A stretch of 64,000 nt of DNA from Gammaproteobacteria bacterium (GTDB lineage Bacteria; Pseudomonadota; Gammaproteobacteria; Pseudomonadales; Pseudohongiellaceae): assembly GCA_041395725.1 (NCBI GenBank), contig JAWKZW010000001.1, forward strand, positions 4,594,501 through 4,658,500, written 5' to 3'. The translations under genes were made by a program, and so were the position numbers. Shown here piece after piece: positions 9,065-16,443 of the stretch. The notes beneath the pieces were generated by a model, which had not been told where the DNA came from, did no database searches, and saw nothing but the letters and a program-made list of their open reading frames with translations. The stretch's first letter is position 1. Every line of letters begins with the position of its first letter.

Positions 9065-9340
9065 GTGCGCGATCTATCAAACTCGAGCCTGAGAAAGAAA
9101 GTCCTTTCAGTTCGGCTCTTTCATACCAACCGTGGACAGCCTCATATCAAGCCTGACGGTTCGGCTGACGGATTCAATTCGATCTGGCAACAGTTTATGG
9201 CCAAGGTTCTCGAGCAGACCAGCCTGGTAGAGAAATTCACAGAACATGATCTGCGGGCAAAGGTAGCTTCCTATACTGAGCTTGATCATGCCAGGCAGTT
9301 CCCAGGACACTCTTCCACTATCTTGAAATATCGATCGTAA
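9065..9340 (+). pseudogene. Remnant of a phage-type tyrosine integrase (C-terminal part)
   Basis: The 91-codon frame contains RGQPHIKPDGSADGFNSIWQ and FTEHDLRAKVASYTELDHA, the region around the catalytic HxxR box of tyrosine recombinases. It ends HSSTILKYRS, where intact homologues have a His/Trp box and then the nucleophilic Tyr in an RxYRR-like context. The N-terminal DNA-binding domain and first catalytic Arg are absent. Upstream sequence to the csp terminator shows no in-frame continuation. It is an inactive relic of an earlier integration, unrelated in sequence to the intact integrase at 21227. Confidence 0.65.
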
Positions 9341-9791
9341 TAAGGCGTCGTATAGGCTGCCTCTTTAAGTAATTGGACTTCAAGTGAAGCATAGCTGTCC
9401 CGATTTATATGCGTAGATTCACCTTGTAATAACAGAATGGCAACGAATAAGTTGGCATTGTGCTTCTCCAAGGCTAGAAGCTCCTCCATATAGGTCGAAG
9501 CGCTTTGGTATTAAGCTCGAACTTGTCCGGCAGTAATACTGAAAAATCCGAGTATTATCACTGCTGCTAGAACGTGTCGAGCAACTGTAACGTACAATTC
9601 GTAAAGCTTGGACATCGTTCCTACCCCATCTCACTCTCAGACAAGAATTGCTTTCCGACGAAAGATCAAGCCTATTTACAGGTTAGCATCGGCCAGGACT
9701 CGCAAATCCAAAAAGGATCTTGGTTGCCCTCGTACGATGGATACCAGAGCAGACATTTATTGTCATCTAAAGCCTAAGTATTTACACGAGT

Positions 9792-9928
9792 GCAAGTAGC
9801 TGAAATCCTTGATGAAGGGGAGATTCGCACGGCCTCGGCTTACCGACCAGCCGGGTGCAGTCCGGTAGGTCGGGCCTGGATTTACCTTGCAGATCAGGGC
9901 CCCTACGTCAAGGATTTCCAATGCTTGC
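9792..9928. repeat. 137-bp imperfect inverted repeat with internal hairpin
   Basis: The outer arms 9792-9820 and 9900-9928 match at 23 of 29 positions, including a perfect 10-bp core (AAATCCTTGA) and GGGG ends. A second, nested hairpin pairs CCGACC (9843-9848) with GGTCGG (9868-9873) and, inside it, CCGG with CCGG around a 7-base loop. It could be a MITE-like element, a REP/BIME-type unit or a structured RNA. It has no coding capacity. Confidence 0.6.
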
Positions 9929-9966
9929 AAGGGTCAAGTACAGGGGAGTACGGCAATATCATTTCT

Positions 9967-9998
9967 TTAAGTTGTTAAGTTATCAGTGTCCCTGCAGA
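9967..9998 (+). repeat. Dispersed repeat copy 2
   Basis: TTAAGTTGTTAAGTT followed by ATCAGTGTCCCTGCAGA is identical over 32 bases to the 3' part of copy 1 at 7788-7836. It is in the same orientation and lies about 190 bases upstream of the glycosyltransferase gene. Confidence 0.8.
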
Positions 9999-10188
9999 CA
10001 CAGGAGAAAAGCTCTGTAAACAGTCCGGATGTAAGACGGCAATCTACTACCTTGCGTTAATAAGTTTCTCTTGGCAAACGGGCGGTGTCCATTTAAAAAA
10101 TTCCTTAGGCATTTGCTCAGAATAGTAGCTGCCTCTGCATAAAGGGGCAGGCAATGTTATTTCCATGAGATCGAGCGATTAATAGAAA

Positions 10189-11016
10189 ATGAATCTGCAT
10201 AAACTTTTTGTTTCGATCAAAGCTTCGAGAGCCGGGAGCATCTTAAATCGATGGATCGTCGACGATGGGTATTTTCAAAAGATTCCCAAAACCATCTGGA
10301 TGTACTGGGCTGATGGATTTGATTCAGCGCCTGAAGTTGTCAAAATCTGCGTAAAAACCTGGGAGGTATTAAATCCGGATTGGACCCTCATTCTCATTGA
10401 CGATGAGTCCGTTTCGAAATATGTCAATTTGAGAGATATCGAAAACATCGGAGTTCCTATCCAGAAGCGCGCAAATCTGTTGCGTACTCGACTACTAAAG
10501 CAGCATGGTGGAGTCTGGTGTGATAGTACGCTAGTATGTAGTGCGCCACTGGATAGCTGGCTTTATTTTGTGTTACAAACAGACATGTTTGCCTTCAGTC
10601 GGCCAGGTAAGGACAGAATAATTTCCAACTGGTTTCTGGCCTCGATAAAAGGGGGAAACCTCATGAATTCGATCGAAAGGGCCTATACTCGTTACCTGAC
10701 ATCTCCCCCTGTATACATCTCTGAAAAGCAACCACCCTATTACAATTATCATTACACGGTCGAGTTCCTGTATAGAACAAACCCTAGATTCTATAGGGGA
10801 TTTTCGAAAATCCCTAAGGTAAGCGCATCACCCATTCACTGGCTGCAGTACTGGTTGAGAACTATCGAGAAGTCTCCAGAAACCCCGTTACCTGATCTGC
10901 GCGGGATACCCATGCACAAGTTGAACTGGAGGCAAGAATTTGACATAGAAATATTTATAAGCGTACTTTGCGAGATTGATAATCGTTTTTCCAGATCATG
11001 GTTGACATCGTCATGA
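10189..11016 (+). CDS. Glycosyltransferase, capsular polysaccharide synthesis type
   Basis: A 275-residue cytoplasmic protein. IPKTIWMYWADGFDSAPEVV near the N-terminus and RANLLRTRLLKQHGGVWCDS near residues 100-120 are the signature of the Caps_synth (PF05704)/GT32-like glycosyltransferases, in which Arg, the Gly pair, Trp and Asp bind the nucleotide sugar. It probably adds a sugar to a surface polysaccharide. The sequence is clearly more AT-rich than the backbone, suggesting transfer. The stop overlaps the next gene's ATG as ATGA, so the two are translationally coupled. The sugar donor is unknown. Confidence 0.82.
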   Translation: MNLHKLFVSIKASRAGSILNRWIVDDGYFQKIPKTIWMYWADGFDSAPEVVKICVKTWEVLNPDWTLILIDDESVSKYVNLRDIENIGVPIQKRANLLRTRLLKQHGGVWCDSTLVCSAPLDSWLYFVLQTDMFAFSRPGKDRIISNWFLASIKGGNLMNSIERAYTRYLTSPPVYISEKQPPYYNYHYTVEFLYRTNPRFYRGFSKIPKVSASPIHWLQYWLRTIEKSPETPLPDLRGIPMHKLNWRQEFDIEIFISVLCEIDNRFSRSWLTSS

Positions 11017-11849
11017 AACTTAATTCAGTCAGGACCAGGCTAATTGAGACGGCATTCAACATCAGGGTGCCACGGCTTATCGTTCAATACGGCATGAAGC
11101 GAAGTGGCAATCACGCTATCACAAACTGGCTCCTTCCTAAGCTGAATGCCATATATTTTAATAATATTGTACCAATGGAGGATATCATCAGGGGTAGAAA
11201 AACAGTTCCTGACCTAGATAGGTTCGCATCCTGGTTTGCGCACCGACAGCGTGACGATTCGAATTCGTTGCAGACTTTGTATAAAGATATCAGCCCTATG
11301 TTCAAGCCGGTTTATGTGTCACTGGAGGATTTCCCTCTTAATTTAAGCGCATTTGCGGTCAACAATCCCGTGAACATTCTGATCATTCGTTCGTTCGAAA
11401 ATATGATGAGCAGCCGTATTCACAAGGCCTTTAAGACAAATATGGCAGCCTATCCTCGTGAAATGTCTCCTGTACTGGAAAGCATTGTAAACACCTGGAA
11501 AAATCATGCCAGATCTTACTTGGATGCCAATGAGCCGTCTGCCGGGCGGGTAGCAATCTACTTTGATCGATGGACCCAGGATCCAATCTATCGCGAAGCC
11601 ATTTGCAATCGCTTGGGTCTTGCTTCGGATGATGTTGGTATCAATCAGGTAAGTCAGACAGGCGGCGGCAGCTCTTTTGATGGAACTAAGTTCGATGGTG
11701 ACGCTGAAAAAATGGATATTGCCAGGCGCAAGGATTGCCTCGCTGAAAACGAGCGACTACTTTTAGAACAAGTAACTGACGACAAAGAGTTGCAGAACCT
11801 CATATCGCTAGTTTCTAACGCGGATCCGATCGAAAAAATCTGGATCTGA
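11013..11849 (+). CDS. Sulfotransferase-like P-loop protein
   Basis: A 278-residue protein if translation begins at ATG 11013, which overlaps the upstream stop as ATGA; an in-frame ATG at 10998 is the alternative. YGMKRSGNHAITNWLLPKL near residue 25 matches the 5'-phosphosulfate-binding loop of PAPS-dependent sulfotransferases (K/R-x-G-x-x-x-x-x-N/W). LIIRSFENMMSSRIHK near residue 125 fits the 3'-phosphate-binding Arg/Ser segment. It probably sulfates a glycan made by the neighbouring glycosyltransferase. Low GC and position indicate the same transferred cassette. The class is a moderate-confidence motif call. Confidence 0.65.
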   Translation: MKLNSVRTRLIETAFNIRVPRLIVQYGMKRSGNHAITNWLLPKLNAIYFNNIVPMEDIIRGRKTVPDLDRFASWFAHRQRDDSNSLQTLYKDISPMFKPVYVSLEDFPLNLSAFAVNNPVNILIIRSFENMMSSRIHKAFKTNMAAYPREMSPVLESIVNTWKNHARSYLDANEPSAGRVAIYFDRWTQDPIYREAICNRLGLASDDVGINQVSQTGGGSSFDGTKFDGDAEKMDIARRKDCLAENERLLLEQVTDDKELQNLISLVSNADPIEKIWI

Positions 11850-11916
11850 ATTTTGGAAATTATTTTTCCAGCGAAAAACTGGCCTGAATTGTTACTATGA
11901 CGATTAGTTGATCAAC

Positions 11917-12924
11917 ATGCCTATATCAATTTTCCATGATTGGTTTTCTAACAAAATTATCAGCGAGAAAACCCCTCTACATGCTTCCATAATACGAATA
12001 CAGGATTGGGTTTCTTCCCCAAAATGTAGTTTTACTATTGACCGAATTACAAGCTTTCCAACAAATCCCTTAGTTACACCGAAATCCAGTCTTACACTTG
12101 GAAAGAATATCAATGGCCCGTCGTTAATCAAAGTGCCGGATTGGGTCGAAGACAAACTCGGCCGTTACTACCTGTATTTCGCCCATCATAAAGGTAAGCA
12201 TATAAGGATGGCTTACTCAGACATGCTGGAAGGTCCTTGGAAGGTTTATGAACCTGGCGTTCTACATCTGACTGATACACCAGGATTCAACGATCATTTG
12301 GCGTCTCCAGATGTTCATGTATTGGAGGATGAACGACGTATTCGCATGTACTTCCATGGCGCAAGACCAACGATCGACCGCCAAGAAACTGGAATCGCAC
12401 ATTCTCACAACGGACTGCAGTTCAGTGGAGAAGACAGATCCGTAGGCAAGTTTTATTTCCGAGTGTGGAATTATAAGGGCGTCCATTTTGCATTGGCAAA
12501 AAACTATAGGAGTGGCTGGAGTCAGTTGTATACTTCACTGGACGGGGGCATAAGCTTCAAACCAGGCAGAAAGCTACTAAGACGTGCGAGGCATACAGCC
12601 GTCATGGTGATCGACGATAATTTGCTGATTTTCTTTAGTCGTGTCGGTGATTGCCCTGAACGAATCCTTCTTACCAGCATAGATATGAGAAAGGCAATCG
12701 ACTCGTGGCAGCCATCAAGACCAATTGAAGTCTTAAGACCCAATGACGCAAATGAGGGGATAGATTGCCCAATGCAACCTTCATTGCACGGAGCTCAGAC
12801 CAATGTTTGCCAACTCAGAGACCCTTGCGTTTTCTCAGATTCTGGGAGGATTTTTCTTTTTTACTCAATTCGAGGGGAGGTCGGGATATCTGGCGTGGAG
12901 CTTCGCCTCCACAAGCAGAATTGA
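11917..12924 (+). CDS. Five-bladed beta-propeller protein, glycoside hydrolase 43/32-like
   Basis: A 335-residue protein from ATG 11917 (an in-frame TTG at 11908 is less likely). GPSLIKVPDWVEDKLGRYYLYFAHHKGKHIR and DMLEGPWKVYEPGVL carry the Y-Y-L-Y-F/A-H and GPW patterns of GH43/GH32-type five-bladed propellers, in which short blade repeats with Asp/Glu residues line the active site. No signal peptide is visible, so it acts in the cytoplasm or is not exported by Sec. It ends with FSDSGRIFLFYSIRGE, a typical last blade. It may trim or remodel the glycan of this cassette; catalytic residues were not verified. Confidence 0.6.
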   Translation: MPISIFHDWFSNKIISEKTPLHASIIRIQDWVSSPKCSFTIDRITSFPTNPLVTPKSSLTLGKNINGPSLIKVPDWVEDKLGRYYLYFAHHKGKHIRMAYSDMLEGPWKVYEPGVLHLTDTPGFNDHLASPDVHVLEDERRIRMYFHGARPTIDRQETGIAHSHNGLQFSGEDRSVGKFYFRVWNYKGVHFALAKNYRSGWSQLYTSLDGGISFKPGRKLLRRARHTAVMVIDDNLLIFFSRVGDCPERILLTSIDMRKAIDSWQPSRPIEVLRPNDANEGIDCPMQPSLHGAQTNVCQLRDPCVFSDSGRIFLFYSIRGEVGISGVELRLHKQN

Positions 12925-12967
12925 TTTTCCGGGAACGAAACATCACATACCAATAGCCAATAATAAT

Positions 12968-13570
12968 TTATGAGTCACCAGGTCGGTTGCCCCGCTTACC
13001 AAAATTAAAGGGGAAAAACTTGAAAATCGATACCTTTTCAACTTTTGTTTTGTTTACGTGAGGGAAAGAAACATCTGGAATTTCATGACCGAGGAAATCG
13101 CAGATTTCCTCCCAACAGTCCTTTTTAGTTATATCAATAACCAGTAAATCTTCATGGCGGTCTTTAAAATAGTCAATCACATCTTTGTTGTGACGATTAT
13201 ATCGATTCAAATAAATATCTTCGTTCCCGGCCGGGCATCCGACTCCGTATATCCACGTTCTCATAGGAGTGCTGTTTTCCCCAAAATAGTTTACTTGGCT
13301 GCGAATCCATGAGTCTGGTTCGCGAACTGTAAGAATAAACTTGCTGCCCGGATATCTCTTATCGAGTTCCTTATAAAATAGTGGCCATGGGTTGTCCTGA
13401 AACGCGTCAAACTGATCTGCGAGCTCGTAAACCATATGCAACGCTTTGTCGGCAATTTCAGAATCTTTAGAACCATTTGGACCAGTTACCCGATATCCTA
13501 AAATTTCAAGCGCCCGTGCGAGGCTTGAAGTTCCTGTTTTATGAAACCCAATACCAAATACTTTGTTCAT
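12968..13570 (-). CDS. Sulfotransferase family protein
   Basis: A 200-residue protein. GIGFHKTGTSSLARAL at residues 6-21 is the PAPS 5'-phosphosulfate loop of the Sulfotransfer_4-type family (K-T-G-T-S/T-S). KFILTVREPDSWIRS near residue 90 is the 3'-phosphate-binding Arg...Ser element. Length is normal for this compact family. It transfers sulfate to a carbohydrate or other hydroxyl acceptor. It points toward the three plus-strand glycan genes (44 bases between stops) and shares their low GC, so all four look like one acquired cassette. Repeat copy 3 begins 48 bases beyond its start. Confidence 0.8.
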   Translation of the reverse strand: MNKVFGIGFHKTGTSSLARALEILGYRVTGPNGSKDSEIADKALHMVYELADQFDAFQDNPWPLFYKELDKRYPGSKFILTVREPDSWIRSQVNYFGENSTPMRTWIYGVGCPAGNEDIYLNRYNRHNKDVIDYFKDRHEDLLVIDITKKDCWEEICDFLGHEIPDVSFPHVNKTKVEKVSIFKFFPFNFGKRGNRPGDS

Positions 13571-13618
13571 AAACTAACCACAATTTTGAGTTGGGTCTAT
13601 GGGATCGATTCTGTTAAA

Positions 13619-13643
13619 GGGGACACTCACAACTTAACAACTT
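13619..13643 (-). repeat. Dispersed repeat copy 3 (inverted)
   Basis: Read on the minus strand it is AAGTTGTTAAGTT, GTG, AGTGTCCCC, i.e. the copy 1/2 unit with three changed bases in the middle. It is inverted relative to copies 1 and 2, so copies 2 and 3 bracket the four-gene glycan cassette (9967-13643). Confidence 0.65.
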
Positions 13644-13677
13644 GGCTGTTAAGGTTCTTTGCTTCTAAGAGTACAAT

Positions 13678-14153
13678 GTTCGAAGATTTACCTGTAAAGT
13701 TAGAACTTTATTAATAACAATAGTTTACGGCCTTGGTCGAACCCCGTCCAGGTTGCTTTGGAAATATAGACTGTACCGAAAACAGGAAGGCAGGCTACCC
13801 CTAGCTGACAAATACCTATTGGCGCAGTTACTCGTCGAATCATTCGAAGACTTGGGGAATCTGGGAATTATCGAGTCATTTGTAGAATTCTCGGTGCAGT
13901 TGTCCTTCCTTTCTGACCATCTCCGATTGGAAACGTTTTTCGAAATTTCAGACAGTTTATAATGATCAAACCCAGATCCCAATGGGACAAACCCCACTCT
14001 TTGGGACAATCGAAATGAATGCCCATCCCCCGTTAATGGGGTAGAGCCTACATTTTCCACTACACAAGAAAGAGCGAAACAAAAAAGCAGCTACCCCTTT
14101 TCGAGATAACTGCTTGATTTTAAATCACTAGTTTTGGCACGCCCGGAGAGATT
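13678..14153 (+). mobile_element. Relic of a second, related tRNA-Arg element
   Basis: The left end (13678-13750) aligns with the left end of the intact island (14342-14411) at roughly 75% identity, including GTTCGAAGATTTA and TTACGGCCTTGGTC. The right end (14049-14153) matches 22222-22326 with only a few mismatches; it carries the last codons and TAA of an integrase like the one at 21227, then TGGCACGCCCGGAGAGATT from the tRNA 3' end. The roughly 300 bases between hold only a 69-codon plus-strand frame (13753-13962, TTG start, helix-rich, no known family). The body of the element has been lost, leaving its two ends. Confidence 0.7.
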
Positions 14154-14160
14154 GATTCGA

Positions 14161-14179
14161 AATCTGGCTTAGCCAGATT
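14161..14179. repeat. Short palindrome in the attachment-site hot spot
   Basis: AATCTGGC / GCCAGATT forms an 8-bp perfect stem with a 3-base loop directly after the relic's tRNA fragment. A further CCCC-TTC-GGGG hairpin follows at about 14186-14196. The interval 14154-14264 has no gene. Confidence 0.5.
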
Positions 14180-14264
14180 CCTCACCCCTTCGGGGCAGCC
14201 TGCGGCTGTCTGCGCCGCTACGCGGCTGTCGAACTGAGGGGTTAGAACCAAGTCCGCCAGACTC

Positions 14265-14308
14265 GCCATATTAAAAAGGGTCCCCTGGGGGACCCTTTTT
14301 AATATGGC
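14265..14308. terminator. 21-bp perfect palindrome running into attL
   Basis: Arms 14265-14285 and 14288-14308 are exact inverse complements separated by TG. The arms contain A5/T5 runs next to GGGTCCCC, so the structure would work as a bidirectional intrinsic terminator. Its right arm covers the first four bases of the 45-bp attachment repeat. Confidence 0.7.
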
Positions 14309-14349
14309 ACGCCCGGAGAGATTCGAACTCCCGACCAACTGGTTCGAAG
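14305..14349 (-). repeat. attL: 45-bp duplication of the tRNA-Arg 3' half
   Basis: The 45 bases are identical to 22308-22352. They run from the CCA end back through the T-arm and variable loop to the anticodon loop of tRNA-Arg. The sequence then diverges, so this copy is a fragment. The direct repeat defines the left boundary of the integrated island. Confidence 0.95.
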
Positions 14350-14688
14350 ATTTAGCTGTAGATTTATATTTTCTTAATTAACAATGGATTACGGCCTTGG
14401 TCAAGCCCCAGAAATTGCCTGAAGTAGCCAGATTTAATGTGAATTAGCACAAAAATTACTACACACTAGAAAAAAATCAAAAATAGTTAACATTAATTCC
14501 CACTAATTTTATAGTAGCCTTGTAAGCAGATCGGTTATTTTTACGGCAGCTAACAATTAGCTTGCTCCAAACTCCAAAGGGTTGATTAGCTTAAGTGCTT
14601 AATTCACCGGCGAGACCCTTAATTTATGTACAAATTACCTTTTGGCACAGCACATTAGGACTCTCACTCCAATATATTGAGTTATTGT
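14350..14688. other. Left end of the island, AT-rich non-coding
   Basis: Nothing codes here. The first 60 bases resemble the left end of the relic element and may hold integrase arm or accessory sites. The remainder is very AT-rich (for example about 14430-14520) and must contain the promoter of the cargo operon; no single -35/-10 pair stands out. Confidence 0.5.
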
Positions 14689-15294
14689 ATGGGATCAAAG
14701 GCAATCCAATCATTTGAACACTCCATCAAGGATGCAACCGAGCTATTGGACCACTTTGATGCCTTGAACACGCATCCTCCCCCTCCGCAGATAGAGGTCC
14801 TTAAAAGAGCTAGTTTAGTTATGGCACTAGCTGCGCTCGAGACATATTTTGAAGAGCTTTTAATTGAATATGTAGAATATTTGTGCTCTCAGAGCTGCGA
14901 AAGCGAGCGTCTAACTGCTTTCTTCCGATCGTCCCTTAAGAATGATCTTAAAGTCTTCCACTCTCCGAGTACTGACAGAGTGAAGCCAATTTTCATCAAG
15001 TACCTTGGCGTTAACATCACCGAAGCTTGGTCATGGAACAATATTGATCCTACAAAGGCTCGTAAGGAGTTAAATAATCTTGTAAGGAAACGTGGAGATA
15101 TTGCCCACCGTTCAATACGACCGGTGCCTGGTCAACCATCACAACATGTAGTCACACGTGATGCGATGCGTAAGCACATTCACTTTATAAAGGAATTAGT
15201 AAGAACAACGGACATTTTCGTTCAAGAAAGTGTTACCAAGTCTGGCGAAATAGTTAGTGAAGCGCAGGACACAACAAATAGATTGTTTCTATAA
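14689..15294 (+). CDS. HEPN-domain protein (MAE_28990/RiboL-PSP-HEPN type), putative RNase
   Basis: A 201-residue, helix-rich protein from ATG 14689 (TTG 14677 is in frame). LVRKRGDIAH at residues 131-140 gives the HEPN active-site pattern Arg-x4-His (R135, H140). It follows a first helix pair with LVMALAALETYFEELLIEYVEYL, the layout of the MAE_28990/MAE_18760 HEPN-like nucleases. Such proteins dimerise and cut RNA when freed from an inhibitor or triggered by infection. It is the first gene of an AT-rich run; the next gene starts 14 bases after its stop. Family by motif, RNase activity by inference. Confidence 0.72.
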   Translation: MGSKAIQSFEHSIKDATELLDHFDALNTHPPPPQIEVLKRASLVMALAALETYFEELLIEYVEYLCSQSCESERLTAFFRSSLKNDLKVFHSPSTDRVKPIFIKYLGVNITEAWSWNNIDPTKARKELNNLVRKRGDIAHRSIRPVPGQPSQHVVTRDAMRKHIHFIKELVRTTDIFVQESVTKSGEIVSEAQDTTNRLFL

Positions 15295-15308
15295 GAGACT
15301 TGCAAAAG

Positions 15309-16355
15309 ATGGATTTATTTACGCCAGCTGTAAATGAGAAAGATTTTCATCCAAATTTTCGCAACATTCTTAGAGCAGAATTGTGTAAGGAACGGAAGGA
15401 GCTCCAAAGATGGGCAAGTGACTTTCCTGATCGAGACGGAAAATTCGTAAAGGAATTTCAAACTACATTTAACCCCTGCTTTTGGGAGTTATATTTAAAC
15501 GCTCTTTTTAAAGATTTAGGGTTTGATTTAGATTGGGAATTTCCTTCGCCAGATTTTTTGGTTAGGAAGAATGGTATTCAATTTTCAATTGAAGCCGCCA
15601 CAGCTGGAGCCGCAAGTGGGAAAACGCCAGAGTGGGAAAAAACTATTAGCAAGCCTGAAGAGATAGAAAATATAAGTTTAAACGCACTGAATCGCGAATC
15701 GATAATAAGATTGTCTAACACATTTTTCTCTAAATTAAAGAAATACCGCGATAGCTACTCCAAAGCGTCGCATGTGAAAAACCGACCTTTCGTTATTGCG
15801 ATTGCTCCATTCGAGCAGCCCCATTTTAATCTTCAATACAATAGGCCAATAACAGCGCTTTTATACGACTATTACGTTGACGAAGAAGCATATCTTGCTA
15901 ACCCGGAAGACTACCCGAGCGGGCCTCCAGCACGACAATTAGGCTCAGTAGAAAAAGACAACGGCTCTGAGATTGAATTGGGAGTCTTCTCTGATTCTTT
16001 GTGTAGTGAAATAAGTGCAGTTATTTTTAGTTGCACTGCAACCTGGGGCAAAGTTGATGCTTTAACTACAAATTCAAACGTGCGACGCGTCATAAGTTCT
16101 ATTCGTGGAGAGCCTCCACACGGAGCTCCGAAATTATTTACGTGCTCTGGTTCAGAATCCACTGAAACCATTCAAGACGGCTTACAGGTTTATCACAACC
16201 CGTATGCTGTTAACCCAATTGATCCAGAATATTTTAGAGCTGATGGAGTAGTACAAGTATTCGGAGATAAGGCGACTGCATCGTTAATAACCGAGGGTGA
16301 AGAGTCGTGCCTTATGCATCGTCAGGTCTATAACCTAATCCCGGAAAACAAGTAA
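15309..16355 (+). CDS. Putative PD-(D/E)xK-like nuclease, second gene of HEPN operon
   Basis: A 348-residue protein from ATG 15309 (TTG 15300 possible). The N-terminal third has FNPCFWELYLNALFKDLGFDLD, PDFLVRKNGIQFSIEAATAG. The order Glu60, Pro81-Asp82, Glu95-x-Ala97 resembles the core of restriction-endonuclease-fold proteins, with the usual Lys replaced. Related proteins of about 350 residues are often mis-titled glycosaminoglycan attachment proteins. The rest has no motif I recognise (a PPHGAPKLFTC segment near residue 270). It probably binds or cuts nucleic acid, or acts as a sensor with its neighbours. It is low in GC and tightly packed with the HEPN gene. Confidence 0.55.
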   Translation: MDLFTPAVNEKDFHPNFRNILRAELCKERKELQRWASDFPDRDGKFVKEFQTTFNPCFWELYLNALFKDLGFDLDWEFPSPDFLVRKNGIQFSIEAATAGAASGKTPEWEKTISKPEEIENISLNALNRESIIRLSNTFFSKLKKYRDSYSKASHVKNRPFVIAIAPFEQPHFNLQYNRPITALLYDYYVDEEAYLANPEDYPSGPPARQLGSVEKDNGSEIELGVFSDSLCSEISAVIFSCTATWGKVDALTTNSNVRRVISSIRGEPPHGAPKLFTCSGSESTETIQDGLQVYHNPYAVNPIDPEYFRADGVVQVFGDKATASLITEGEESCLMHRQVYNLIPENK

Positions 16356-16443
16356 TAAAGACGTATATCGACCGCATTTAAATTAGTTGCTTCTGTTTAG
16401 GGGCCAAAAGGGATTCTTCAAGATATTCAGTCAGGAGCAGCAA

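Larger units (their letters stand above)
9341..10188. other. Gene-free region with inverted repeat
   Basis: No credible gene was found in these 848 bases; all frames are short or low quality. The stretch holds a 137-bp imperfect inverted repeat (9792-9928) and repeat copy 2 (9967-9998), both listed separately. The last 190 bases are AT-rich and should contain the promoter of the glycosyltransferase cassette. Confidence 0.6.

Noticed and set aside
8733..9092. 119-codon frame between the csp terminator and the integrase relic
   Set aside because: It begins inside the terminator, and its translation shows no integrase or other motif.
14120..14338. 72-codon minus-strand frame across attL
   Set aside because: It runs through tRNA-derived sequence and the 21-bp palindrome, so its sequence is explained by those elements.
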